From contig JAQWSX010000128.1 in NCBI GenBank assembly GCA_029242935.1, positions 1 to 42,871 on the forward strand: DNA of 42,871 nucleotides. The letters are read 5' to 3'. Below, piece by piece: positions 1 to 8,690 of this stretch (its first letter is position 1; every line of letters begins with the position of its first letter). Position numbers and translations under genes: made by a program. The stretch is from Akkermansiaceae bacterium (lineage in GTDB: Bacteria; Verrucomicrobiota; Verrucomicrobiia; Verrucomicrobiales; Akkermansiaceae). The notes under the pieces were generated by a model. It had not been told where the DNA came from. It searched no databases and saw nothing but the letters and a program-made list of their open reading frames with translations.

Positions 1-714
1 ACACCCAACGGTTAGACCGAGGTATTTGAAGAGAGCACCCATCCATTCAGAGTCACGACGAGCAAGGTAATCGTTGACGGTCACGAGGTGGACTCCAAGT
101 CCGGTAAGGGCGTTTAGGAAAACGGGAAGGGTTCCAACCAATGTCTTACCCTCACCGGTTTGCATTTCAGCAATCCTTCCTTGATGAAGCGAGATGCCTC
201 CCACGAGCTGGACGTCAAAGTGAACCATGTCCCAGGGGAGCATATTATCGACCACTTCGATCTCAGTTCCGCAGAGACGACGGGCTCCGTTTTTTACGGT
301 GGCGTAGGCTTCAGGAAGAATCTTATCGAGATACTTGTCACGAAGGGCTGGGAATTGCTCGTCGATTTCGTTGAAAGCGTTCTTAGCTTCATTGATTTCC
401 TCGCGATTCCTAATTCTGGTAGGAAGATTGGGAAATTCGTCGCGAAGGGCGTCGAATCTTTCCTGAACACTAGCCGCTGCGACCGAGACAGACTCGTTGT
501 CCATGGTTTCTAGCTGCCTTTTAGTGGGTAGCTGCAGCGGGAGGTAGCGATGGAGATGCTTCTGCCAATCTTTAACGCGGGCGAGCAACTGCTCTTGGGA
601 TTCCCTTTGATAGCCTTCCTCAAGTTCATTGATACGGTCCACCAAGGGCTGCATACGCTTAAGTTCACGCTGGTTTTTAGAACCAACGATTTTCTGGAGA
701 GTCCACTTGATCAT
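1..714 (-). CDS. secA: Preprotein translocase ATPase SecA, N-terminal part (runs off window)
   Basis: The first 238 codons of SecA, the cytosolic motor ATPase that pushes preproteins through SecYEG. The start is the ATG at 712-714 ([18 protein letters not shown]), matching the usual SecA opening. The Walker A stretch EMQTGEGKT lies near residues 185-193 and is followed by the typical [14 protein letters not shown] segment. Compared with E. coli SecA there are about 75 extra residues, largely helical and charged, between the first helix (to about residue 55) and [15 protein letters not shown] (about residue 133), plus a short insert before [13 protein letters not shown]. The WDMV-DVQ wording is what I associate with Bacteroidetes and Chlamydiae SecA, so this is the long form of the family. 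No strong Shine-Dalgarno precedes the ATG. The rest of the protein is outside the window. Confidence 0.97.
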   Translation of the reverse strand, partial: MIKWTLQKIVGSKNQRELKRMQPLVDRINELEEGYQRESQEQLLARVKDWQKHLHRYLPLQLPTKRQLETMDNESVSVAAASVQERFDALRDEFPNLPTRIRNREEINEAKNAFNEIDEQFPALRDKYLDKILPEAYATVKNGARRLCGTEIEVVDNMLPWDMVHFDVQLVGGISLHQGRIAEMQTGEGKTLVGTLPVFLNALTGLGVHLVTVNDYLARRDSEWMGALFKYLGLTVGC

Positions 715-1173
715 GAAATTTTTCCCGCTTTTTCTTCTCGGGAGGGGTCAGATATACCGTTCGCGCGCGAGAAGCAAGGGGGGCTTTTCGGGAAAATAGC
801 AAGATTTTCGCAGAGTGCCTTTTGTAGAGGGTTAATTCGGAATCCAAGGAGCTTTGTGAATTTCACCTTTATTGGGAGTGAGTCGATGCCAACCCAGTAA
901 ATATGCAAGAGCCTTAACCGCTGCTACGATGAACGATTTAGGCTGTAAACAGTGATGATTTAGCTCCCGTGTCTAGCGGGTGATTCTTTTAAAACTTGGG
1001 CGACTTATGGCGATTAGAGCAGCATTTGTTATGCTAGGGGGGGCTTTCTACCCATTCGTTTATTGACCGTTTGAAGCGGCCATCTGCCGCCGGAAATAGC
1101 CTGAAGATCGCTAATTCCAACGATTAAGCATTGCACGAGGTGTTTCCATGGCTAGCGTCCGTCTTTTCCCGGC
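715..1173. other. Divergent intergenic region secA / sucC, no gene seen
   Basis: A 459-bp gap between two divergently transcribed housekeeping genes, so it should carry promoters for both. I find no coding frame with protein-like composition. A small inverted repeat (CCCG ... CGGG at about 967-981) and a CGGC/GCCG hairpin near 1077-1090 are visible, but I cannot assign a promoter with confidence and neither gene has a clear Shine-Dalgarno. Confidence 0.5.
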
Positions 1174-2352
1174 ATGAATATCCACGAATATCAGGCAAAG
1201 GAGCTGTTTGATCGCTTTGAAGTCCCCAGTCCCCGGGGAAAGATGGCAGGAACAGCTGAAGAGGCGGAAGCCATCGCAAAAGAAATCGGTTCAGACCTTT
1301 TGGTGGTCAAGGCTCAGGTCCACGCAGGAGGCAGGGGAAAAGGCACCTTTAAGAATGGATTCGAAGGGGGAGTTCATCTCACCAAGGATCCTGCCGCGAT
1401 CGGCGAAATTGCTGGCAAAATGATAGGCGAAACTCTCGTGACCAAGCAGACTGGCGAAGAAGGCCGACTTGTCCGTAAAGTCATGATTGCCGATGCTGTT
1501 GAGATCGAGCACGAATATTATCTGTCGCTTCTCATGGATCGCGACACTAGCCGTCCCGTAATTGTCGCCTCGACTGAGGGTGGGATGGACATTGAGGAAG
1601 TCGCTGAGAATCGCCCCGAAAAAATCATCAAGCAGCTCATTCACCCGCTCGCCGGCCTTCAGCCTTATGAAGTTCGCAAGCTCACGGCTGCCCTCGGATT
1701 CAAAGGCGGAGCTGCCAAGGAATTCGGTAAGCTCCTCAAAAATCTCTACAAGCTTTTCCTTAGTCTCGATTGCGACATGGTCGAAATCAACCCGCTTGTC
1801 GAAACCAAGGACGGACAAGTGCTCGCTCTCGATGCAAAGTTCGGTTTCGACGATAACGCGCTTTACCGCCACCCAGAGGTCCTAGCATATCGCGATACCG
1901 AAGAGGAAGATCCTCGCGAAGTTGCTGCTTCCGAGTTCGACCTTAGCTACATTGGACTTGATGGAAACATCGCCTGCCTCGTGAATGGAGCTGGTCTAGC
2001 CATGGCAACCATGGATGCTATCAAATTTGCGGGCGGTGACCCTGCTAACTTTCTTGACGTTGGTGGTGGTGCGACCAAGGAACAGGTCGTGGGCGCCTTT
2101 AATATTATTCAATCTGATGCTAAGGTTGAAGCCATTTTAATTAACATTTTCGGCGGAATCATGGACTGCAACGTCATTGCCGAAGGCGTGGTAGCAGCAG
2201 TTCAGGAGACAGGGCTTAAACTTCCTCTCATCGTTCGTCTCGAAGGAAATAACGTGACCGCTGGTCGCGAAACCCTCTCCGCTTCCGGACTCGCTATCAC
2301 TGGCGCGGACGACCTCGCAGATGCTGCCAAGAAGGCCGTTGCTTCTGTCTAA
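1174..2352 (+). CDS. sucC: Succinyl-CoA synthetase (ADP-forming) beta subunit
   Basis: Beta subunit of succinate-CoA ligase, the TCA-cycle enzyme that converts succinyl-CoA, ADP and phosphate to succinate, CoA and ATP in the cytosol. The protein is 392 residues, the normal family length. It opens with [15 protein letters not shown], the family signature start, and continues through an ATP-grasp domain ([13 protein letters not shown] at about 46-58, nucleotide loop and [10 protein letters not shown] at about 202-211) to the C-terminal CoA-ligase-like domain containing GGGATKEQV and [14 protein letters not shown]. sucD follows after 23 bp, so the two subunits are co-transcribed. The start codon has no recognisable Shine-Dalgarno upstream. 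Confidence 0.98.
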   Translation: MNIHEYQAKELFDRFEVPSPRGKMAGTAEEAEAIAKEIGSDLLVVKAQVHAGGRGKGTFKNGFEGGVHLTKDPAAIGEIAGKMIGETLVTKQTGEEGRLVRKVMIADAVEIEHEYYLSLLMDRDTSRPVIVASTEGGMDIEEVAENRPEKIIKQLIHPLAGLQPYEVRKLTAALGFKGGAAKEFGKLLKNLYKLFLSLDCDMVEINPLVETKDGQVLALDAKFGFDDNALYRHPEVLAYRDTEEEDPREVAASEFDLSYIGLDGNIACLVNGAGLAMATMDAIKFAGGDPANFLDVGGGATKEQVVGAFNIIQSDAKVEAILINIFGGIMDCNVIAEGVVAAVQETGLKLPLIVRLEGNNVTAGRETLSASGLAITGADDLADAAKKAVASV

Positions 2353-2375
2353 ATTCCAAACTGAATTATAAAAAG

Positions 2376-3281
2376 ATGTCTATTCTCGTTAATGCAGACA
2401 CCAAGGTTTTGGTGCAAGGAATCACCGGTGGATTTGGCGGACGCCATGCCGGACTGAGTCTCGATTACGGAACCTCACTTGTTGCCGGAGTTACTCCGGG
2501 GAAGGGAGGGAAAACCTTTGATCATGGCAACCATAGTATCCCCGTTTATGATACCGTGTCTGATGCAGTGAAGGAAACTGGAGCCACTACCTCGGCGATT
2601 TTCGTGCCGCCGCGATTCGCGGCTGATGCTATCCTTGAGGCGGTCGATGCTGGTGTTGACCTCATCGTCGCTATTACCGAAGGCATTCCTGTGATGGATA
2701 TGATGCGGGTAAAGGAATACATGCGTGGATCCAAAACCCGCCTCATTGGACCCAACTGTCCTGGCGTCGTTACTCCTGGAACTGGTCCTGATTCTACTGG
2801 TGGGTGTCGTATTGGAATCGCCCCCGGCTATATCCATAAAAAAGGAAATGTTGGTATTCTTTCTCGTTCCGGAACGCTCACCTACGAAGCTGTTTGGCAG
2901 GTCACCTCGCTCGGCTATGGACAGAGTACCTGTGTCGGAATCGGTGGAGATCCTATCAATGGGACTTCCCATCTTGATATCATCAAGCTTTTCAACGAAG
3001 ATCCCGAGACTGAGTCGATCATCATGATCGGTGAAATTGGTGGATCAGCCGAAGAAGAGGCGGCTGCTTGGATCAAGGAAAATTGCAAGAAGCCTGTCGC
3101 CGGATTCATCGCCGGGGCGACTGCGCCCCCGGGACGCCGCATGGGGCACGCTGGAGCAATTGTTTCAGGCGGGCAGGGGACTGCTGAAGCTAAAAAAGCT
3201 GCTATGGCTGACGCTGGTATTGTTGTTGCCGAGACTCCTTCCGAGATGGGGTCCGCTCTTCTTCAAGCATGGGGTAAGTAG
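2376..3281 (+). CDS. sucD: Succinyl-CoA synthetase alpha subunit
   Basis: Alpha subunit of succinate-CoA ligase; it binds CoA and carries the phosphohistidine that moves phosphate from succinyl phosphate to the nucleotide bound by SucC. The 301-residue protein has the N-terminal CoA-binding Rossmann fold ([15 protein letters not shown] at 11-25), [13 protein letters not shown] at 123-135, and the active-site histidine at residue 258 in [11 protein letters not shown]. The full length and all motifs are intact. It forms an operon with sucC and ends 24 bp before a predicted terminator. Confidence 0.98.
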   Translation: MSILVNADTKVLVQGITGGFGGRHAGLSLDYGTSLVAGVTPGKGGKTFDHGNHSIPVYDTVSDAVKETGATTSAIFVPPRFAADAILEAVDAGVDLIVAITEGIPVMDMMRVKEYMRGSKTRLIGPNCPGVVTPGTGPDSTGGCRIGIAPGYIHKKGNVGILSRSGTLTYEAVWQVTSLGYGQSTCVGIGGDPINGTSHLDIIKLFNEDPETESIIMIGEIGGSAEEEAAAWIKENCKKPVAGFIAGATAPPGRRMGHAGAIVSGGQGTAEAKKAAMADAGIVVAETPSEMGSALLQAWGK

Positions 3282-3305
3282 GGTAATCTGATTTTAAGAT
3301 TTTCA

Positions 3306-3346
3306 AAAGCGCGATCGGGCTAAGTCCTCACCGTGCTTTTTATTTT
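3306..3346 (+). terminator. Intrinsic terminator after sucCD
   Basis: An 8-bp stem AAAGCGCG / CGTGCTTT (one G-U pair, 3306-3313 with 3332-3339) is followed by a T-rich run. It sits 24 bp after the sucD stop and before an oppositely oriented gene, the expected place for the end of the sucCD transcript. The 18-nt loop is long, so strength is uncertain. Confidence 0.6.
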
Positions 3347-3479
3347 AACCGAGCATCAGAAAATAGGGTTGATGAAGTGATTTCATCAAGGACGGCCAAA
3401 AAAATAAGAAGGTTTCTTTTGAGATGCTGTTTTGACTTTGAAGAAGATTCCAGAGGATAGAGGGTCGGCTTCGAATTTT

Positions 3480-3725
3480 TCACCAGAGGGGGATTTGTTT
3501 GTCTTCGTTATTTTCTTTTTGAGCGGGCCCCGTGATTTGATCCAGATCGAGAATGAGATCAAGGGAAGCCCTTTCCTCTTCTTCGAGAATCTCGCGGAGG
3601 TGCTCTCTCCACATTCCCGCATCACCACCTTGTTTGCGGGATAATTGCTCGGCCCATTGGCTTAGTGCTCCGCTGGCGTTTGCCCTCTTACGGATTTTTG
3701 CGAGCCAAGTATTATAGGTTTTCAT
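3480..3725 (-). CDS. Small hypothetical protein
   Basis: An 81-residue frame starting MKTYNTWLAKIRKRANASGA and ending EDKQIPLW. I do not recognise the family. It is hydrophilic and charged, with a central helical, acidic segment (REHLREILEEEERASLDLILDLD), no signal peptide and no membrane segment, so a cytosolic product is likely if it is expressed. An in-frame TTG at 3770 would add 15 residues (MAIRSLPAHSPVASF); neither start has a Shine-Dalgarno, and I prefer the ATG. It stands alone between sucD and the aminopeptidase gene, opposite to both. The amino-acid pattern looks more protein-like than the overlapping frame at 3386-3628, but the call remains tentative. Confidence 0.45.
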   Translation of the reverse strand: MKTYNTWLAKIRKRANASGALSQWAEQLSRKQGGDAGMWREHLREILEEEERASLDLILDLDQITGPAQKENNEDKQIPLW

Positions 3726-3854
3726 GAAGGAAGCGACTGGAGAATGAGCGGGAAGAGATCGAATTGCCAAGTGAAATTGAATACTCTTGCTCTGTGAGTT
3801 TTCACCTCGGTAAAAATAGCCATATTTTGAGACGGACTTACTAGGGAAAGGAAA

Positions 3855-5213
3855 ATGAATTACCCAGGTTGTAGTCCACTCTTGCCAGATTGGATGAAAA
3901 CGAGTGCATTACTCGACATGCGCCACGAACCTATTGATCCTCAGTTTTTTGTCCGTAATCGCGAGCGATTGCTAGAGAAACTGAAGCCGAACAGCTTGGT
4001 TGTCATTCATGCCAATGATATCTTCCCGACCAATGCCGATGGGACGATGACTTTCCGTCAGAACAATGATTTGTTTTATTTGACCGGAGTTGATCAAGAA
4101 GAGACGGTTTTGATTTTGAGTCCGGATGCGGCGCTTGAAGAGGACCGGGCGCTTCTTTTTGTCAGAGAGACTTCCGAACAAATTTCGATTTGGGAAGGAG
4201 ACAAGTTGACCAAGGAACAGGCGACTGAGGTTTCGGGGATGAAAAATATTCAGTGGACCGATGCGTTTGAGCCAGCTTTTCGTCGCCTCGCGTTACAGGC
4301 CGAAAATATTTATCTGCATACCAACGAATATGTAGCGGCTGCAGAGATTGTAGAGACTCGTAATCGTCGCTTCATTCGGAGGTGTCAGGAGCTTTATCCA
4401 TTACACAATTATGAGCGGGTGGCGGCGCCTTTGCAGGAACTCCGCATGGTCAAAGCCCCAGAAGAGATCAAGTTTCTTCAGAGGGCAATCGATATCACGG
4501 AGGCGGGATTCCGCCGGGTGCTCAAGTTCCTCAAGCCCGGGGTTGGCGAGTGGGAACTGGAGGCCGAATACCTTCATGAATTTGTTCGAAACAAGTCGCG
4601 GGGATTCTCCTATTCGCCGATTATTGGATCTGGAAGGAATGCCTGCGCGCTCCACTATTTGGACAATGATGACATTTGTGAGGAGGGTGAAATGGTGCTC
4701 ATGGATGTGGGAGCCGAGTATGGTAATTGGAACGCTGACATGACGCGGACAGTCCCAGTGAATGGGAAGTTTTCGCCGCGGCAGAAAGATGTTTATGAGG
4801 CCGTTCTTCGTGTGATGTGGGGTGCGAATGGTATTCTTCGTCCTGGTCTCACCCCAAGCGAGTATCAGAAACAGGTTCTCGAGATCATGGAGAAAGAGTT
4901 AATAGGTTTGGGATTGATCGATGCCGAAGAGGCCAAGAAGCAGGACAAGTCCAAGAAGTTGGTGAAAAAATATTTTATGCATGGGACTTCCCATCACCTT
5001 GGTTTGGATGTTCATGATGTAAATCCTGCAAATGCTCCATACGCAGTCGGGCAGGTTCTCACGATCGAGCCTGGCATCTACATTCCTGAAGAGAATTTGG
5101 GTGTCCGAATCGAGAATGATGTCATCATCGGTGAAACTGATAATATTGATATGTTTGCCAATTTTCCAACGACGGTAGAGGAGATTGAAGCGTCAATGGC
5201 TGAGAAAGGATAG
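3855..5213 (+). CDS. pepP: Xaa-Pro aminopeptidase (aminopeptidase P, M24B)
   Basis: A cytosolic two-metal peptidase that removes an N-terminal residue preceding proline. The 452-residue protein has the N-terminal aminopeptidase-P domain (about 24-170, with FRQNNDLFYLTGVDQEE) and the C-terminal creatinase 'pita-bread' catalytic domain. All five metal ligands are visible: D284 (LMDVGAEYG), D295 (NADMTRTV), H380 (HGTSHHLGLDVHD), E405 (TIEPGIYIP) and E420 (VRIENDVI). The ATG is preceded by AAAGGA at a good distance, one of the few clear Shine-Dalgarno sites in the window. A weak promoter candidate is TTTCAC (3800-3805), 17 bp, TATTTT (3823-3828). The gene is monocistronic, closed by a terminator. 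Confidence 0.95.
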   Translation: MNYPGCSPLLPDWMKTSALLDMRHEPIDPQFFVRNRERLLEKLKPNSLVVIHANDIFPTNADGTMTFRQNNDLFYLTGVDQEETVLILSPDAALEEDRALLFVRETSEQISIWEGDKLTKEQATEVSGMKNIQWTDAFEPAFRRLALQAENIYLHTNEYVAAAEIVETRNRRFIRRCQELYPLHNYERVAAPLQELRMVKAPEEIKFLQRAIDITEAGFRRVLKFLKPGVGEWELEAEYLHEFVRNKSRGFSYSPIIGSGRNACALHYLDNDDICEEGEMVLMDVGAEYGNWNADMTRTVPVNGKFSPRQKDVYEAVLRVMWGANGILRPGLTPSEYQKQVLEIMEKELIGLGLIDAEEAKKQDKSKKLVKKYFMHGTSHHLGLDVHDVNPANAPYAVGQVLTIEPGIYIPEENLGVRIENDVIIGETDNIDMFANFPTTVEEIEASMAEKG

Positions 5214-5248
5214 AGGCGGTTAATGCGATTGTCTGGCCCCGCCTTTTT
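5214..5248 (+). terminator. Intrinsic terminator after pepP
   Basis: The stem AGGCGG (5214-5219) pairs with CCGCCT (5239-5244) and is followed by TTTT. It begins directly after the pepP stop codon and lies between two convergent genes. Confidence 0.65.
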
Positions 5249-5289
5249 ACCTGGTGTTGCTTTTGCTTTTTATTCGTTTCAGCCCTTAA

Positions 5290-6468
5290 CTAAGACAGCA
5301 AGGTTTTGAGATCAGTCTCAAGTCGGTCGATCGCATCTTGGTCAGTTAATTTTTTTCCGTCTGGAGTGCTGACATAGATTGAGTCGAGGGCGGCTCCTTT
5401 CTCGGTGCAGATGCGTGAGTGAACTGTGACGAGATTGTGGTCGTTCACAGTTCTGAGGACATCGTGGAGGAGTGCGATACGATCGAGGGCCTGAAGTTCG
5501 ATCACAGTATAATGTGGATCGAGATTGTTACTGGTCCACGCCCGGACGGGGAACTCGAAGATCTGCTTTGTCTCTGGTTTAAGGAAATTTTCCTTCTTCT
5601 TGAGGTATTTGGCAGGCTCGTAAGTTTCCTGTTGGTTGATTTCGTAGAGTGTTGCGACAATCGACTTCTGAGTGTTGTTGTTGGTTATGGCCTTAAAATC
5701 GTCATTACAGACGCGGAAGAGATCTAGGACGACGCCGTCTGGACGTGTGTAGACATCTGCAGACAGAATATTTATTTGGTGGGTTGCGAGGGCACAGCAG
5801 GTTTTTTCCAAGAGACGATGGGAATTTTGGCTAACAATGATGAGTTCACTATAACCAAATTTGGACCGCTTAATCCACTGAACAGCGCACTCGAAAGGAG
5901 TGTTAGGCCGCCGCTTTCGCCGATCGATATATTGCCAGAGTGCGACGATATGCTTGGAAATGCTTTTCTTACTTCGATATCGGAAGTAGCGCTTCGGCAT
6001 GAGCTTGGAGTGCTCGTCGAAAATAGCGTGATACTTTTCCTTTAGCCCTGATTTAATTTCAGAGAGTGTTTCTTGAACTTCCTCATTAATTTCCTCTTTG
6101 CCCGCGGTCATTCCTTCGAGAATGAATTCGCGGGTATTTCGGTAGAGCTGGAGAATGAGGGTTTCTTTCCATGGTGACCAAGCTTCTTCGTTGGTGCCAT
6201 TTGAATCCGCATATGTGAAGAGAAGAAGGGCATCAAGGCGGTGCCGATCTCTCATGATCTCCGAAAACTCCCGAATGACTTCGGGGTCATCAATGTTTTT
6301 CTTCGTCGCGAACCTCCATAGGGTGAGGTGATGATCGACAAGGAACATGATAAGATTACGGCGTCCACCTGATATTTTAAGGCGCTTGCAAAGTCGGGCT
6401 GCTAGAATGGCAGAGCCGTCGATATGCTCGCGAACGTTCTCTGCTCTTCCGGTATCGTGCAGAATCAA
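5290..6468 (-). CDS. glnD: GlnD C-terminal fragment (HD domain remainder plus two ACT domains)
   Basis: The distal half of the PII uridylyltransferase/uridylyl-removing enzyme, in the same frame as the upstream fragment and separated from it only by a TAA at 6523-6525. The first codons after that TAA read IYRDLFLKHPDPYALFVA, and the HD metal motif follows as LILHDTGRA, so the protein continues without insertion or loss. Downstream are VDHHLTLW of the HD domain, a helical linker, and two ACT domains (about residues 210-290 and 315-390, the latter with VIELQALDRIALLHDVLRTV), which in GlnD sense glutamine. The start given is a TTG inside the HD domain with no Shine-Dalgarno; independent translation is doubtful, and it would lack the first half of the HD fold. 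Confidence 0.8.
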   Translation of the reverse strand: MILHDTGRAENVREHIDGSAILAARLCKRLKISGGRRNLIMFLVDHHLTLWRFATKKNIDDPEVIREFSEIMRDRHRLDALLLFTYADSNGTNEEAWSPWKETLILQLYRNTREFILEGMTAGKEEINEEVQETLSEIKSGLKEKYHAIFDEHSKLMPKRYFRYRSKKSISKHIVALWQYIDRRKRRPNTPFECAVQWIKRSKFGYSELIIVSQNSHRLLEKTCCALATHQINILSADVYTRPDGVVLDLFRVCNDDFKAITNNNTQKSIVATLYEINQQETYEPAKYLKKKENFLKPETKQIFEFPVRAWTSNNLDPHYTVIELQALDRIALLHDVLRTVNDHNLVTVHSRICTEKGAALDSIYVSTPDGKKLTDQDAIDRLETDLKTLLS

Positions 6469-6522
6469 AGCAACAAAAAGAGCGTATGGATCGGGGTGCT
6501 TTAAGAAAAGATCGCGATAGAT

Positions 6523-6525
6523 TTA
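6523..6525 (-). other. In-frame TAA interrupting glnD
   Basis: On the minus strand the codons run GAC CCG AAA CAC TAA ATC TAT CGC GAT. The reading frame is the same on both sides and the flanking residues (EDPKH before, IYRDLF after) join as a normal GlnD would, so one codon, not a frameshift, separates the halves. TAA is not a selenocysteine or pyrrolysine codon. It could be a real nonsense mutation or a base-call error. Confidence 0.85.
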
Positions 6526-7998
6526 GTGTTTCGGGTCCTCGTCATCGACCAGGCTATCAAGTTGATCGATGCAACGCAGGGTGTGTTCGTCTGCGGTGTA
6601 TCGATGGAAGAATTCGTGCTGCACGAGGCAATCTAGTGCGCCAAACTCGGGAAGATATCTTCCTAAAACTCCGCAGCGGTGCATCAGGCGAAGGGTGCGT
6701 GCGACTTGACCTTTTTTCTCGAGGATTTCCCGGAACGCATCACGGTTTTCCACCCGCATGCGGAACGACTTATCGATGAAGGCCCAACTGGCTTTGATGA
6801 GCTTTCGGAGGGAAGGGGAAGGGCTAACCTCGTATTTTTGGCAGTAGGCGAAAAGTCGGATCAGGCGGTTGGGGTTTTCCTCAAAGATTGTTTTGCGGCG
6901 AGGGAAAAGCCGTTTGTCGCGGATGGTGTAATCGTCAAGTGACTTGGGCTTCTTTTTGATTAGTCCGAAGGTCAGCTTGGATCGAAGTCCATATTGTTGT
7001 CCTTCGTCGTGTTGGAGTTCGAAGATCTCGAAGACTGACTTGGTGTGATTGTAAACGTTTCGAGTATGAGTATAGTAGTCCTTCATGAAACACTCAATGC
7101 GGCGAAGGATGGATTTTTGTGGGTAGCCAAATTCGTTGGCGACTACGCCCTGAAAACGAAGGGTTAGGATATCGTTACCTTTGTCATGGTAATGAAGAGC
7201 GTTTCTGACTCGATGGAGAAAATTAAAAGCGTCCTTTAATTCGCGCCTAGCAAGGCGGCTGAGGATGCGTTTAGAAATGAGCTCAGTCATCGAACGGGTT
7301 CCAGCTTCGGCATCGATGATCCACTCCAAGTTGTGGTAGTCACGGAGAGTGCCGGGACTATCTTTGATATTAGGCTCTTGAAGAAAAACCGTGTGTGACC
7401 ATTTGGCGTGGCGTGATGTGATATCTGATCGACGTTCCTCGAAAAAGGCTTCCTTGTCCTTCTCAATGCAGACCCTCCGGAAACGATCCTGAAATTTCTG
7501 AAATAATTCCTGCGGCCCAATCAACAGGCGGGCATCGAAAAGGGCGGTCCGGGATTGTGGCTCGAGTTTGGCTTCGTTCAGGCACTCTGTGATGGAGCGG
7601 GTAGACGGCAGAAATTTAAAACCAAGATCCCAAACCGTGTTTTGCAGCTCACAAATGACTTCGGAGACCCGCTTTGAGACCTTGCCGGAAGGAACCGAAG
7701 TAAGAAAGAGGAGGTCGACATCCGAGCCCGGATTCATGATGCCCCGGCCGTATCCACCACTGGCGACTAGGGCGAGGCTACCCAATTCTTCGTCTTTTTT
7801 TAGCAAAGAGAGTAAAAGAGTTCTTAAAAGATGATCAATGGCTTCTGAGTGAGCTTGGGCGTGCGCTAAGCCTGCTTCACCTGCGAGATGGCGTTTATGA
7901 AGCTTTCCGTGCCAGTCTTTCAGCTTAGACTTTAAATAAATGAGCCTCTCTTGGGGGGGCAGCTCGCGTAGATGGTCCGCTTTGAGATCGTGGGGCAC
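6523..7998 (-). CDS. glnD: GlnD N-terminal fragment (PII uridylyltransferase domain), truncated
   Basis: The proximal half of GlnD, which attaches UMP to the nitrogen regulator PII when glutamine is low and removes it when glutamine is high. The nucleotidyltransferase motif is intact: ALVASGGYGRGIMNPGSDVDLLFL with the DxD pair. It is followed by the helical GlnE/D-type domain (SPGTLRDYHNLEWI, LHRVRNALHYHDKG) and the first part of the HD domain (HEFFHRYTADEHTLRCIDQLD). Translation then stops at the TAA at 6523. The start is unclear. A GTG at 7998, 16 bp after the upstream gene's stop, seems likeliest; a GTG at 8088 would overlap the L,D-transpeptidase gene by 74 bp and adds residues that do not look conserved. 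Whether the truncated UTase domain is stable or active is unknown. Confidence 0.82.
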   Translation of the reverse strand: MPHDLKADHLRELPPQERLIYLKSKLKDWHGKLHKRHLAGEAGLAHAQAHSEAIDHLLRTLLLSLLKKDEELGSLALVASGGYGRGIMNPGSDVDLLFLTSVPSGKVSKRVSEVICELQNTVWDLGFKFLPSTRSITECLNEAKLEPQSRTALFDARLLIGPQELFQKFQDRFRRVCIEKDKEAFFEERRSDITSRHAKWSHTVFLQEPNIKDSPGTLRDYHNLEWIIDAEAGTRSMTELISKRILSRLARRELKDAFNFLHRVRNALHYHDKGNDILTLRFQGVVANEFGYPQKSILRRIECFMKDYYTHTRNVYNHTKSVFEIFELQHDEGQQYGLRSKLTFGLIKKKPKSLDDYTIRDKRLFPRRKTIFEENPNRLIRLFAYCQKYEVSPSPSLRKLIKASWAFIDKSFRMRVENRDAFREILEKKGQVARTLRLMHRCGVLGRYLPEFGALDCLVQHEFFHRYTADEHTLRCIDQLDSLVDDEDPKH

Positions 7999-8014
7999 AA
8001 GAGATATTGGTAGA

Positions 8015-8647
8015 TTACCAGCGGATTGGGTTGATGCGGTTCCAAACGCTATTACGCGTGTAGTAGGTCCGGCCTGCAGAAGTAGCACGAAGTGATCCGC
8101 GAATGATCTTCACCTCGGTTCCTTCACCAACACGGCGGTATAGATCAATGATGTCTCTGGACTTCATGCGAATGCAGCCATACGAAACGGGGCGACCAAT
8201 CTCCTTCTCGACAGGGGTCCCATGGATATAAATGTAGCGGCGGAAGGTATTGAGATTGTGGCTTTCTTTGCCGCTGAGCCAGAGGATGCGGGTCACGATC
8301 GGATCACGTCCTTTGGCGTTGGGCTTCAAGATCACCCCGGTCTGGCGGCGGTTCTTAAAGACGGCGCCTTTCGGTGCTCCTTCGCCGATTTTTTTTGCAA
8401 TGACGTGGTTTCCAAGCGGAGTACGGTAACTGCCCGATCGGCTGCCAAGACCAAACCTAGAGGTGGAAACGGGGTAGGCCTTAACAGGTTCCCCGTTTTT
8501 CACTACGAGTACTTTTTGGTCCCGGACGCTGATAATCATCCTGTTTTCGAGGTCAATCGATGGAGTGGGGCTTAAATCAATCGATGGAGTACAAGCTGAA
8601 AAGAGGAGAGGGAGAGTTGTAAGGAGGGCACAAACAATCGATTTCAT
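8015..8647 (-). CDS. L,D-transpeptidase (YkuD family) lipoprotein
   Basis: A periplasmic enzyme expected to form 3-3 peptidoglycan cross-links or to link proteins to the wall. The 210-residue protein has a lipoprotein signal peptide ending in LLFSAC with the lipidated Cys at 19. The YkuD domain follows (about 35-185), with the substrate-side histidine at 142 in IHGTP and the nucleophile Cys158 in SYGCIRM. A short tandem duplication, TPSIDL-SP-TPSIDL, sits just after the lipobox and is visible in the DNA as a repeated TCAATCGATGGAGT on the plus strand. It lies between the glycosyltransferase gene (43 bp upstream) and glnD on the same strand. Confidence 0.93.
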   Translation of the reverse strand: MKSIVCALLTTLPLLFSACTPSIDLSPTPSIDLENRMIISVRDQKVLVVKNGEPVKAYPVSTSRFGLGSRSGSYRTPLGNHVIAKKIGEGAPKGAVFKNRRQTGVILKPNAKGRDPIVTRILWLSGKESHNLNTFRRYIYIHGTPVEKEIGRPVSYGCIRMKSRDIIDLYRRVGEGTEVKIIRGSLRATSAGRTYYTRNSVWNRINPIRW

Positions 8648-8690
8648 TAATCGCGTGATGGAATCGTGAGATTGATTTGTGCCTGATTGA

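Noticed and set aside
711-908. A 65-codon minus-strand frame overlapping the secA start.
   Set aside because: No recognisable domain, rare-looking composition, and it overlaps the start of secA in another frame.
3386-3628. An 80-codon minus-strand frame competing with the gene at 3480-3725.
   Set aside because: Basic and serine-rich composition without structure; the alternative frame looks more like protein.
6469-6530. A frameshift separating the two glnD fragments.
   Set aside because: Translation of the junction shows the same frame on both sides, with only the TAA interrupting; no base gain or loss is needed.
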